Assembly: GCF_017356035.1 (NCBI RefSeq)
Contig: NZ_JAFIQX010000011.1
Location: 62,001-126,000 of the forward strand
Source: Longitalea luteola
GTDB taxonomy: Bacteria > Bacteroidota > Bacteroidia > Chitinophagales > Chitinophagaceae
Length of the DNA stretch: 64,000 nt
Direction: 5' to 3'
Translations under genes and position numbers: made by a program
Notes under the pieces: generated by a model
Seen by the model: only the letters and a program-made list of their open reading frames with translations
The model's database searches: none
What the model was told of the DNA's origin: nothing
Shown: positions 56,986 through 64,000 of the stretch, in pieces
Layout: each line of letters opens with the position of its first letter
Numbering within the stretch: position 1 is the stretch's first letter

Positions 56986-57208
56986 AAAAAACGTTCGCCT
57001 TTTTATTTTTGTGGGAAATTACACCAACCCCGCTGATTTTACTAAATAATTTGTCAAAGATAAGAACAAAAAAACAGTAGGAATGTTGAATATCCTTTAA
57101 GATATTTGCGCCTCATAATCAACCCAATAGCTTTGAATTAGGATTGTGGTATATAATTTGAAAGCTGTTGGACTATTCATAACGTCGTCTTTACTAAAAC
57201 AATATAAT

Positions 57209-57883
57209 ATGAGATCAATCCAAAAAACCCTGACAAGTATCGCCGCCGTAGCCATTATTCTGGGCGGCTGTAAAAGCATGAACAAAACGACCAAAGGAGC
57301 TATTATCGGAACAGCAGGCGGTGGCGCCGTTGGTGCAGTAATAGGCAAAGCAGCTGGTAATACAGCTTTAGGCGCCATCATCGGTGCAACTGTGGGTGGT
57401 GTTACCGGTGCTGTAATTGGTAAGAAAATGGATAAACAAGCGAAAGAGATCGAAAACAAAGTACCTGGTGCTAAAGTTGAGCGCGTAGGTGAAGGTATCG
57501 TTGTTGAATTCAGCGATAAGATCTTATTCGGCTTTGACCGCGCAGACCTTTCTGCTGGTGCTTCTACGAACCTCAACAAACTGGTTGAAGTGTTAAAAGC
57601 TTATCCTGATACCGATATCGAAATCCAGGGGCACACTGATAACAAAGGCGCTGACGATTATAACCTGAAATTGTCAGAAAGAAGAGCTTCAGCCGTAGCC
57701 AACTTTTTACGCAGCAAAGGGGTAGCCAACAGCCGTATCAGAATTAAAGGCTTTGGTGAAACTGCGCCGGTTGCCAGCAACGATACCGAAGATGGCCGTT
57801 CTCAAAACCGTCGGGTAGACTTCCTGATCACTGCCAACGAAAAAATGAAAGCAGACGCCAAGAAGGAAGCAGCTAATCAGTAA
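57209..57883 (+). CDS. OmpA-family lipoprotein with glycine zipper
   Basis: 224 residues from ATG 57209. Lipobox IILGGC (Cys at about 20), then a glycine-zipper membrane-like region (about 28-75, GAIIGTAGGGAVGAVIGKAA, GNTALGAIIGATVGGVTGAV), and a C-terminal OmpA peptidoglycan-binding domain (about 100-215: LFGFDRADLSAGASTNLNKL, IQGHTDNKGADDYNLKLSER, NRRVDF). It should anchor the outer membrane to the cell wall. Two small barrel genes follow on the same strand, the first only 60 bases downstream, so it may head a small outer-membrane unit. Confidence 0.93.
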   Translation: MRSIQKTLTSIAAVAIILGGCKSMNKTTKGAIIGTAGGGAVGAVIGKAAGNTALGAIIGATVGGVTGAVIGKKMDKQAKEIENKVPGAKVERVGEGIVVEFSDKILFGFDRADLSAGASTNLNKLVEVLKAYPDTDIEIQGHTDNKGADDYNLKLSERRASAVANFLRSKGVANSRIRIKGFGETAPVASNDTEDGRSQNRRVDFLITANEKMKADAKKEAANQ

Positions 57884-57942
57884 AAAACGCTTTCTTATAT
57901 ACAGCACCATTAATCAATTTTTCACCTTCAACACTATTAGTT

Positions 57943-58596
57943 ATGAAAACAAAAGCCCTGTTGCTCGCACTCACAACTACTGCATTTGCCTTTGGCGCCA
58001 AAGCGCAGGAAACAACTACGTTTGGCTTACGGGCAGGTGTTAACTTCCAGAACATCAATGGAAAAGAGTTTAACGGCGATGACACAGAAAACAAATTGAA
58101 AACAGGTTTTCATGTAGGTGTCAATGCCGAAATACCCATCGCTTCGGAGTTCTATCTGCAACCTGGTGTACTGTTCACAACCAAAGGAGCAAAGAGCAAG
58201 GATGATGATGATATCAAGGTCAACCTTTCCTACATTGAAGTGCCCATCAACTTCCTGTACAAGCCTGCTTTAGGCACCGGTAAACTGTTATTGGGCATCG
58301 GACCCTACATAGCTTTTGCAGTAGGCGGAAAAGCATCCGATGAAGATGGCGAAGAATCTGATTTCAAATTCAAGAATGAGGTCTCCGCAGCAGAATACCT
58401 TCAGGATCCTTATGCAAGACGTATAGATGCAGGTGGTAATTTTCTGGTTGGTTATGAATTTAGCAATAAATTCTCAGCTCAGTTGAATGCGCAATTAGGA
58501 ATGTTAAAGATCAATCCTGAAATTGAAGGCGTATCTAATGATGAAACAAAGTACAAGAACACTGGCTTCGGCATTTCATTAGGTTATCGCTTTTAG
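57943..58596 (+). CDS. Small outer membrane beta-barrel protein (PorT-family-like), copy 1
   Basis: 217 residues with a signal peptide (MKTKALLLALTTTAFAFGAKA) and a barrel domain: TFGLRAGVNFQNINGKEFNG at the start, FYLQPGVLFTTKGAKSKDDD, LSYIEVPINFLYKPALGTGK, and the terminal strand NTGFGISLGYRF ending in Phe, as expected for BAM-inserted barrels. Function unknown; PF13568-type outer-membrane barrels are abundant in Bacteroidota. Closely related to the next gene (58846), the two arising by tandem duplication. A terminator follows. Confidence 0.9.
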   Translation: MKTKALLLALTTTAFAFGAKAQETTTFGLRAGVNFQNINGKEFNGDDTENKLKTGFHVGVNAEIPIASEFYLQPGVLFTTKGAKSKDDDDIKVNLSYIEVPINFLYKPALGTGKLLLGIGPYIAFAVGGKASDEDGEESDFKFKNEVSAAEYLQDPYARRIDAGGNFLVGYEFSNKFSAQLNAQLGMLKINPEIEGVSNDETKYKNTGFGISLGYRF

Positions 58597-58657
58597 TGGA
58601 TGCAATTCAGGGAACGGAAAGTTTCCTGAGCAGTAAGACAAACAATTGTATAAAATA

Positions 58658-58700
58658 CACAATAAAGCCGTTCCGTTAATGCGGGGCGGCTTTTATTGTA
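58658..58700 (+). terminator. Terminator between the two barrel genes
   Basis: ACAATAAAGCCG (58659-58670) pairs with CGGCTTTTATTGT (58687-58699) with one bulge, plus an inner GC part. Confidence 0.8.
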
Positions 58701-58845
58701 TTATATATGAAATATTTTAGTTAGGTGTAAACACTTACGCAATTTAAATATGAATACTACGTTTAATTGCAAGCTTAAAGCGAAATGTATCCCGTTAAAA
58801 ATCCATGTTCCTAATTAACAATTAAAAAACCCTATCAATTTAGTT

Positions 58846-59490
58846 ATGAAATCAAAAGTTTTGTTGCTTGCTTTGGCAACCACCGCACTTGCTTTGACCT
58901 CTAAAGCCCAGGACGCTGCTAAAACAACCTTTGGCGTACGCGCTGGTGTTAACTTCACTAACATTACCGGTGACGATCAGGATAGCAAAATCAAACCAGG
59001 ATTTAACATTGGCGTTAATGCTGAAGTTCCTGTTGCTACTGACTTTTATCTGCAACCCGGCTTATTATTCACCACAAAAGGTGCAAAAGCTGACGAAGGT
59101 GATGGCAAAGTAAACCTTTCTTACCTTGAAGTTCCTATTAACTTCCTGTACAAACCTACATTAGGTGATGGTAAACTGTTATTAGGTTTCGGTCCCTACG
59201 TTGGTTTTGGAATTGGCGGTAAATACAAAGAAGGTGATGACGAAATGGATGTTAAGTTCAAAAATGATGTTAAAGCCGGAGACCAAAGCATGACCGATCC
59301 TAAGATCTTCATGAAAGGATTGGATTTCGGTGGAAACCTGTTGGTTGGTTATGAACTGAGCAGCAAGTTGTCATTCCAACTGAACGCTCAATTAGGTATG
59401 AGCAACCTGAATCCTAAATTCGAAGGTGAAAAACCTGAAGACAAAATAAAAAATACCGGTTTTGGTATTTCAGTTGGTTACCGCTTCTAA
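58846..59490 (+). CDS. Small outer membrane beta-barrel protein (PorT-family-like), copy 2
   Basis: 214 residues: signal peptide MKSKVLLLALATTALALTSK, TFGVRAGVNFTNITGDDQDS, FYLQPGLLFTTKGAKADEGD, LSYLEVPINFLYKPTLGDGK and terminal NTGFGISVGYRF. About two thirds of residues match the copy at 57943 by eye, with differences concentrated in the acidic loops (extracellular in a barrel), so the duplicates have diverged mainly in exposed parts. It has its own spacer and terminator and is probably transcribed on its own. Confidence 0.9.
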   Translation: MKSKVLLLALATTALALTSKAQDAAKTTFGVRAGVNFTNITGDDQDSKIKPGFNIGVNAEVPVATDFYLQPGLLFTTKGAKADEGDGKVNLSYLEVPINFLYKPTLGDGKLLLGFGPYVGFGIGGKYKEGDDEMDVKFKNDVKAGDQSMTDPKIFMKGLDFGGNLLVGYELSSKLSFQLNAQLGMSNLNPKFEGEKPEDKIKNTGFGISVGYRF

Positions 59491-59553
59491 TGAACTCTAC
59501 CCAACTGCATCGCCTATAGCCCTTGCAAATTCTTAGATGGATACATTAAAAAG

Positions 59554-59588
59554 ATCCTCCCGCATGACCTGTCGGGAGGATTTTTTTT
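59554..59588 (+). terminator. Terminator after barrel copy 2
   Basis: ATCCTCCCG (59554-59562) pairs perfectly with CGGGAGGAT (59573-59581), followed by eight T residues. Confidence 0.9.
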
Positions 59589-59625
59589 GTTGGTACTAAG
59601 CACCTGAAGTCAGGTTAAAAAGAAA

Positions 59626-59656
59626 TTTGACAATTTAAATCCCGTCATTATCTTTG
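59626..59656 (+). promoter_or_regulatory. Promoter of the SAM-riboswitch operon
   Basis: TTTG (59626-59629), a 19-base spacer, TATCTTTG (59649-59656): an almost ideal Bacteroidota promoter. Transcription should start near 59662, about 15 bases before the riboswitch. Confidence 0.75.
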
Positions 59657-59675
59657 CACCAGTTCTTTACACATC

Positions 59676-59794
59676 GCTTATCAAGAAAGGCTGAGGGAAA
59701 TGGCCCGATGAAGCCTTGACAACCTGCACGCTGGTTTTAACAGAACCGCTGTAAGGTGCCAACTCCATCCCGCGGAAGGCGGGACAGATAAGTC
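59676..59794 (+). ncRNA. SAM-I (S-box) riboswitch aptamer
   Basis: The sequence follows the SAM-I consensus closely: CTTATCAAGAAAGGCTGAGG at the 5' side, GGCCCGATGAAGCC, GACAACC, AAGGTGCCAACTCC, and GACAGATAAG at the 3' side. P1 forms between CTTATC (59677-59682) and GATAAG (59787-59792). Family knowledge: SAM binding stabilises P1 and switches off methionine genes. Here it precedes a cystathionine gamma-synthase-like gene, a matching target. Confidence 0.95.
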
Positions 59795-59866
59795 AGATAT
59801 AAGCTTCTACAATACTGAACTGCAACATATTGAAAGCTCTTCTGACTTACGGAAGAGCTTTTTTTA
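59790..59866 (+). promoter_or_regulatory. Expression platform: antiterminator and terminator
   Basis: Terminator: AAAGCTCTTC (59833-59842) with GAAGAGCTTT (59852-59861), then T-run to 59865. Antiterminator: AAGTCAGA (59790-59797) is the exact complement of TCTGACTT (59841-59848) and uses part of the P1 3' strand, so SAM-bound P1 would free the terminator. Confidence 0.8.
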
Positions 59867-60096
59867 TTGCATCCGCCGGGGCTCCGGCTAAAGCGGATAA
59901 AAAGAAGACAGATCAAGCACACCAGGATCTGCCGGCAATAAACAACACTCTTCCAGTAAGAACTCTCTTGATAAGTGCTGTCGCGAACATGTACATCGCA
60001 TAGTCAATACCATAAGACTGGCCAACGTACACTGTCTAATCAATTTTTTTTAATTCCCTTACCCTGTTTAAAGGGATGGGAGCAAAAATGTTTATC
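59867..60096. other. Leader between riboswitch terminator and metB-like gene
   Basis: About 230 bases with a small inverted repeat ATCCGC (59871-59876)/GCGGAT (59893-59898) and otherwise no recognisable feature. No small gene is convincing. Possible in-frame upstream ATGs for the next gene are at 60076 and 60088. Confidence 0.4.
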
Positions 60097-61281
60097 ATGC
60101 AAGCGACAACACAACTCATTCACAGCATCCCTGTAGATGCACTGACCGGCGCTGTATCTGTGCCTATTTACCAAACCTCTACTTTCGTTCAGGAAGCCCC
60201 TGGCGTTAATAAAGGTTTTGATTACGCAAGAACAAACAATCCCACCAGGGCAACACTCGAAAAACTGATCGCTCAACTGGAAGGCGGCCAGGTTGGCCTT
60301 GCTTTTTCGAGCGGACTCGCCGCTATTGACGCCATCGCCAAGCTGTTACGGCCCGGTGATGAAATTGTAGCTGTAGATGATATCTACGGTGGTGCTTACC
60401 GGTTATTCACCCAGGTGTATCAGCAATTCGGGGTCACCATTAATTTTGTTGATACATCCGATCCCGAAAAAGTATTTAACGCCGTTACCCCCAACACCAA
60501 ACTCATCTGGCTCGAAACACCTACCAATCCAACGTTAAAGATCTCTGATATCGAGGCCATCGCACAGATCGCCAAAGCCAACGGGTGTTTACTTTGCGTG
60601 GATAACACTTTTGCTTCACCGGCATTACAACAACCTATTTCGCTGGGAGCTGATATTGTAGTGCATTCCGCCACCAAATACCTCGGCGGCCATAGCGACC
60701 TCATCGCCGGTTTGGTAGTAACAAAAGATAAAGCCCTTGGCGATACTCTTAAATTCTATCAAAATGCCTGCGGCGCCATTCTGGCCCCTTTCGATAGCTG
60801 GCTGGTAATTCGGGGTATCGAAACCCTGCACCTGCGCGTTCAGCAACATTGCCGCAGCGCCCAGGAAGTAGCCGGGTTCCTGCAGCAACACCCTGCCGTT
60901 GATAAAGTATATTATCCAGGATTGAAAGATCATCCCAATCATGCCATTGCCAAAAAACAAAGCAGGGGTTTTGGCGGTATCGTTTCTTTCACGTTGAAAG
61001 AAGATACGGCTGCTGCAGCTACCGCATTTGTTACCAGCACCCGGTTATTCAAGCTGGCCGAAAGCCTGGGCGGAATTAAAAGCCTGGTAAGCCACCCGGC
61101 CAGCATGACGCATAAAACCATTCCGGCCGAAAAACGCCGCGCTGCCGGCGTTACAGACAGCCTTATTCGCTTAAGTATAGGCCTTGAAGATGCCGGCGAC
61201 TTATTGCAGGACCTGCAACAGGCGCTGGAAAAGACCAACGCGGTTGTTACAACAGCCGCCAACAGGGCAGTACCCTGTTAA
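60097..61281 (+). CDS. metB: Cystathionine gamma-synthase / trans-sulfuration PLP enzyme
   Basis: 394 residues from ATG 60097; ATG 60076 would add seven residues. Cys/Met-metabolism PLP family: VPIYQTSTFVQEAP, YARTNNPTRATLEKLIAQLE, FSSGLAAIDAI, the substrate-binding WLETPTNPTLKI, and the Schiff-base Lys194 in VVHSATKYLGGHSDLIAG; the end SLGGIKSLVSHPASMTH is typical. It makes cystathionine from an acyl-homoserine and cysteine (or acts as O-acetylhomoserine sulfhydrylase or cystathionine lyase; sequence alone does not separate them well). The SAM-I riboswitch upstream supports a methionine role, and homoserine dehydrogenase is downstream. Confidence 0.93.
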   Translation: MQATTQLIHSIPVDALTGAVSVPIYQTSTFVQEAPGVNKGFDYARTNNPTRATLEKLIAQLEGGQVGLAFSSGLAAIDAIAKLLRPGDEIVAVDDIYGGAYRLFTQVYQQFGVTINFVDTSDPEKVFNAVTPNTKLIWLETPTNPTLKISDIEAIAQIAKANGCLLCVDNTFASPALQQPISLGADIVVHSATKYLGGHSDLIAGLVVTKDKALGDTLKFYQNACGAILAPFDSWLVIRGIETLHLRVQQHCRSAQEVAGFLQQHPAVDKVYYPGLKDHPNHAIAKKQSRGFGGIVSFTLKEDTAAAATAFVTSTRLFKLAESLGGIKSLVSHPASMTHKTIPAEKRRAAGVTDSLIRLSIGLEDAGDLLQDLQQALEKTNAVVTTAANRAVPC

Positions 61282-61327
61282 TAAAAGGGAAAGTATAGCC
61301 ATTTATAGTATTTCTAAACAATAAACA

Positions 61328-61780
61328 ATGTCTGAACAAATAACCCGGGAACCTGTTAAAACATACAAGGATATTGACCGCAGTATCCTGAAACCTATTC
61401 CTAACCCCACTGACCAGGCCTATGAGATCAAGATCAAAATACCTGAGTTCACTTTTCTGGGCGTTAAGGAACAACCTGATTTTGCAGTTATTTACTGCAC
61501 TTTCTATCCCGGTAAGAAAATAATAGAATTGAAATCATTGAAACATTATGTCTTCCAGCTGCGCAATATCGTAGTCTCCTACGAAAGACTGATCAACATC
61601 ATTTATGATGACCTGGTGGCTGTATATGAACCTGCCCGTTTACGGTTGGTCATGGTCTGCAATCCGCGCGGTGGCATCAGTTCTAAACTTACCATCGATT
61701 CTGACTGGAAGATCCGTGGTGGTAAAGAACAGTTCAACGACTGGCAGATCGTGGAAGACGAATGGTCGGTAGAAATGTAA
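61328..61780 (+). CDS. QueF-family (preQ0 reductase-like) protein lacking catalytic Cys and His
   Basis: 150 residues. The T-fold and signature of NADPH-dependent preQ0 reductase QueF are clear: EFTFLGVKEQPDFAVIYCT, IIELKSLKHYVFQLRN (cf. VESKSLKLYLFSFRN), then INIIYDDL and CNPRGGIS. Active QueF reads EFTSLCPxTGQPDFA, with the Cys forming the thioimide. Here that position is Gly45 and one residue is missing, so the nucleophile is gone; Asp51 of QPDFA stays. The FHE-type His is replaced by Tyr85 (SYERLIN), with Glu86 kept. Cys57 is nearby but in another position. It lies 46 bases after the metB-like gene in a riboswitch-controlled unit. It could bind a deazaguanine without reducing it, or do other chemistry. 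Confidence 0.9.
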   Translation: MSEQITREPVKTYKDIDRSILKPIPNPTDQAYEIKIKIPEFTFLGVKEQPDFAVIYCTFYPGKKIIELKSLKHYVFQLRNIVVSYERLINIIYDDLVAVYEPARLRLVMVCNPRGGISSKLTIDSDWKIRGGKEQFNDWQIVEDEWSVEM

Positions 61781-61908
61781 GAACGCTGAACGCCCAACGC
61801 GAAACGCTGAACGCTGAACGCTAAATGCGAAACACAGCACCAGGCATGTCAGTAAGACTTAGCTTTCAATTATCACATTATCGAATTATTAAATTAGCAA
61901 ATTATCAT
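61781..61908. repeat. AACGCTGAACGC array and ATTATCACATT words between QueF-like and hom genes
   Basis: gaacgctgaacgcccaacgc and gaaacgctgaacgctgaacg (61781-61820) repeat a degenerate 7-9 base word; 61868-61908 repeats tatcacattatcgaattatt-type words. The hom gene's frame stays open through the array, which can mislead start calling. Confidence 0.7.
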
Positions 61909-63165
61909 ATGGACGCACACAAGTCATTAACAATCGGTTTATTTGGTTTTGGTGTAGTAGGTGAAGGTTTGTACAAAGTATTACAACAAACGCCTTCACT
62001 GAAAGCCACTATAAAAAAGGTCTGTATAAAGAACCCCGGGAAAAAACGCAATGCGCCAGATGCATTGTTTACGACCAATAAAGATGAGTTGCTCAATGAT
62101 CCTGAGATCAATGTGATCGTAGAAGTGATCAACGAATCAGAACCTGCCTTCGAGATCGTTTCTACCGCATTAAAGAATGGTAAAGACGTGGTGAGCGCCA
62201 GCAAAAAAATGATTGCCGAGCATTTACCCGAATTACTGGGTTTACAAAAACTCACCGAGCGCTCCTTCCTGTATGAGTCTGCTGCCTGCGCCTCCATCCC
62301 GGTTATCCGCAATCTGGAAGAATACTACGACAACGATCTTTTACATTCCATCAAAGCCATTGTTAACGGCTCCACCAACTTCATTCTTACCAAAATGTTT
62401 GAAGACAAGCTGGATTTTCAACAGGCGCTGTTACTGGCGCAGCAGCTGGGTTTTGCTGAAAGCGACCCCACACTCGATGTGGAAGGCTTTGATGCTGCCA
62501 ATAAATGGAATTTCCTGCTCACCCATGCTTATGGTATTGTAGTGGCGCCAGATGCCGTGGTATTTAACGGCATTCAAAACATTCATCAAAACGACGCCCT
62601 GGTTGCTACTGAAAAGCATTACGATATTAAACTGGTTGCCCAGGCAAAGAAACTCGAGAATGGAAAAGTAGCTGCTTTTGTACTGCCGCAGTTCGTTAAA
62701 CACGATGATCACCTGGCTTTTGTAAAGAATGAATACAATGGTGTTGTGATTGAAAGTGGTTTCGCCGATAAACAATTCTTTTATGGCAAAGGCGCCGGCA
62801 GCTTCCCTACCGCTTCTGCCGTTTTAAGCGACCTTTCTGCCCTGCGTTACCAATATAAATATGAGTACAAGAAATTGTACCACCACACTCCCAACGAGCT
62901 CACCAATGATTTTTATGTGCGGGTGTACGTGAGCTTCGACGACTGGAAATACATTCCAAAAGAGAAATTCGAATGGATCGAAGAGTGGCATGCCGAAAGC
63001 GATCGTAAATACCTGGTTGGTGTGCTTCACTTTAATGAGCTGGCTCAAAACAGCTGGTGGCGTGAGAACAAAACTTCACTGATCCTTTCTCCTGAAGCCG
63101 TTATCGAAGATGTGGAAGTGCGTAAACTGAAAAAGAAAAGCCTCGAACTGGCCGGCATCATTTAA
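61909..63165 (+). CDS. hom: Homoserine dehydrogenase
   Basis: 418 residues from ATG 61909 (MDAHKSLTIGLFGFGVVGEG); the upstream 28 in-frame codons are repeat sequence. NAD(P)-binding GLFGFGVVGEGLYKVLQ, catalytic-domain blocks VVSASKKMIAEHLPELL, LHSIKAIVNGSTNFILTKM and ESDPTLDVEGFDAANKW. It reduces aspartate semialdehyde to homoserine, the branch point to methionine and threonine. The last ~100 residues form a C-terminal extension that may be regulatory. It is the third gene after the SAM-I riboswitch, so methionine supply may control it, and a terminator follows. Confidence 0.96.
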   Translation: MDAHKSLTIGLFGFGVVGEGLYKVLQQTPSLKATIKKVCIKNPGKKRNAPDALFTTNKDELLNDPEINVIVEVINESEPAFEIVSTALKNGKDVVSASKKMIAEHLPELLGLQKLTERSFLYESAACASIPVIRNLEEYYDNDLLHSIKAIVNGSTNFILTKMFEDKLDFQQALLLAQQLGFAESDPTLDVEGFDAANKWNFLLTHAYGIVVAPDAVVFNGIQNIHQNDALVATEKHYDIKLVAQAKKLENGKVAAFVLPQFVKHDDHLAFVKNEYNGVVIESGFADKQFFYGKGAGSFPTASAVLSDLSALRYQYKYEYKKLYHHTPNELTNDFYVRVYVSFDDWKYIPKEKFEWIEEWHAESDRKYLVGVLHFNELAQNSWWRENKTSLILSPEAVIEDVEVRKLKKKSLELAGII

Positions 63166-63178
63166 TTAAGTAAAAACC

Positions 63179-63212
63179 AAGAGGATGTTTTCATTGAGGC
63201 ATCCTCTTTTGT
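63179..63212 (+). terminator. Terminator of the met/hom unit
   Basis: AAGAGGATG (63179-63187) pairs perfectly with CATCCTCTT (63200-63208), followed by T-rich sequence. Confidence 0.85.
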
Positions 63213-63246
63213 TTTCATCAGTATATTTACTTTGTGTAGTAAAAAA

Positions 63247-63300
63247 AGAAGCACGAGATATGAAATTCGCGAGCTTCCTACTTCGTGCTTCGTACTTCTA
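63247..63300. repeat. Inverted repeat of ACTTCGTGCTTCGTAC type
   Basis: Left arm agaagcacgagatatgaaat and right part gagcttcctacttcgtgctt, cgtacttct share a degenerate word (AAGCACGAAGTA) in both directions. It sits before the thrC stop, so it can act as the thrC 3' hairpin. Confidence 0.55.
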
Positions 63301-63306
63301 TGACAA

Positions 63307-64000
63307 CTAATATTTCTTCAGCAACGTTTCTTTCAATGCATTATAATCCGGTGCTATCAATGTACTTTGCTTCGTAAGTTTAAGCTGCTCCTCGATGGCT
63401 GCAGGTACCGACACCTGTTCGCCTATAACAGGCTCTACCACATCATAAAACTTTACAGGATGTGCTGTTTCGAGGAACATGCCTTTTGCACCTGCATGCT
63501 GTTGTAAATAACGTTCCAGCGCCAGGTAACCAACCGCGCCGTGCGGATCCGGCAGGTACTTGTATTGCTGATACACTTCTTTCATCACCTTTCTCGTTTC
63601 ATCATCAGAAATGCTGTAGCCGGTCAATACTTTACGCAGATCACCCAATTGGTTATGGAACAGCTCCAGGATCCGTACAAAATTGCTGGGGTTGCCAACA
63701 TCCATGGCATTGGAAATGGTAGCAATGGCTTTTTTCGGCTGATATTCGCCATTAGCCAGAAAGGAAGGCACTACCGCATTGGCATTGCAGGCAGCAATAA
63801 AATGTTTAACCGGCAAACCAGCAACATGTGCCAACAAGCCCGCACAGATATTTCCAAAGTTTCCGCTGGGCACCGATATCACCGGCGCATTTGCCTTATC
63901 GGCCCATTGCTTCCAGGCAAATACATAATAGAACTGCTGGGGCAACCAACGGGCTACATTTATGGAATTGGCCGATGTGAGGAAAATCTTTTTGTTCAGC
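63307..64000 (-). CDS. thrC: Threonine synthase, C-terminal 231 residues (5' part off window)
   Basis: The minus-strand frame is open to the right edge and reads LTSANSINVARWLPQQFYY, the conserved stretch of threonine synthase, then PVISVPSGNFGNICAGLLAH (phosphate/PLP-binding loop), ACNANAVVPSFLANGEY, and GYSISDDETRKVMKEVYQ, ending ETLLKKY. It makes threonine from O-phosphohomoserine using PLP; the PLP-lysine region lies beyond the edge. The visible part is intact. It converges with hom; both use homoserine-derived metabolites. The upstream neighbours (perhaps thrA or thrB) are outside the window. Confidence 0.96.
   Translation of the reverse strand, partial: LNKKIFLTSANSINVARWLPQQFYYVFAWKQWADKANAPVISVPSGNFGNICAGLLAHVAGLPVKHFIAACNANAVVPSFLANGEYQPKKAIATISNAMDVGNPSNFVRILELFHNQLGDLRKVLTGYSISDDETRKVMKEVYQQYKYLPDPHGAVGYLALERYLQQHAGAKGMFLETAHPVKFYDVVEPVIGEQVSVPAAIEEQLKLTKQSTLIAPDYNALKETLLKKY

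Noticed and set aside
59626-60096. tRNA or other structural RNA besides the riboswitch in the long leader
   Set aside because: Only the SAM-I aptamer, its expression platform and one small inverted repeat are visible; no cloverleaf.
61825-61908. Longer N-terminus for homoserine dehydrogenase
   Set aside because: Those 28 codons are intergenic repeat words; the conserved start MDAHKSLTIGLFGFG begins at 61909.

Overview
The window comes from a Bacteroidota chromosome, most likely family Chitinophagaceae (a Niastella/Chitinophaga-like soil bacterium; genus not determined). Supporting signs are a SusC/RagA TonB-dependent receptor, type IX secretion (T9SS) signatures (a PorE-like TPR/propeller/CRD/OmpA protein, a PorG/DUF6089-like barrel, a type A sorting domain), DUF4476, a SPOR-domain protein, a very large alpha-2-macroglobulin, a long (~1,100 residue) SecA, and many promoters of the Bacteroidota TAnnTTTG type, often only a few bases before the start codon. 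There is no prophage, insertion sequence, CRISPR array, rRNA or tRNA that I can see. This is mostly core chromosome with accessory envelope genes.

Layout. 1-6200: 5' part of a SusC-like receptor and a translationally coupled pair of secreted outer-membrane genes, one carrying a helix-hairpin-helix (HHH) domain (all minus). 6300-11300: folD, queE, PorE-like protein, dprA (plus). 11.3-16.4 kb: collagen-like lipoprotein, secA, an ICMT-like methyltransferase. 16.4-22.6 kb (minus): DUF1080 lipoprotein, monoheme cytochrome c, and two secreted amidohydrolase-fold proteins with degenerate metal sites. 22.7-25.4 kb: deoC, SPOR protein, M20 amidohydrolase. 25.4-28.6 kb (minus): an ABC-2-like exporter operon with its own YtrA-type GntR regulator and a palindromic operator over the promoter. 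28.9-36.3 kb: secreted protein, malic enzyme-phosphotransacetylase fusion, mlaE-mlaF, sucD, DUF4476. 36.7-46.6 kb: 2,029-residue alpha-2-macroglobulin, FAD oxidoreductase, membrane protein, two M90 (MtfA-like) peptidase paralogues. 47.0-57 kb: aspS, membrane protein, rarA, elaA-like acetyltransferase, DUF6089 barrel, a stand-alone T9SS sorting-domain protein, a 5'-nucleotidase-like HAD protein, uvrA. 57.2-59.5 kb: OmpA lipoprotein and two tandem small barrels. 59.6-64 kb: a SAM-I riboswitch with terminator controlling metB-like, QueF-like and homoserine dehydrogenase genes, then convergent thrC (cut by the right edge).

Most interesting points: (1) a QueF-family (preQ0 reductase) protein inside the SAM-riboswitch operon that has lost the catalytic Cys and His; (2) an alpha-2-macroglobulin with an intact CSEQ thioester motif that also carries a SusC-type VVVVGYGTQKRKS segment; (3) a 135-residue secreted protein that is little more than a T9SS type A sorting domain; (4) an HHH domain joined to a barrel-like outer-membrane domain; (5) several families of degenerate intergenic repeats, often in head-to-head arms that can fold into long hairpins, and a separate AGGTGTGCCAC palindrome present three times at gene ends.
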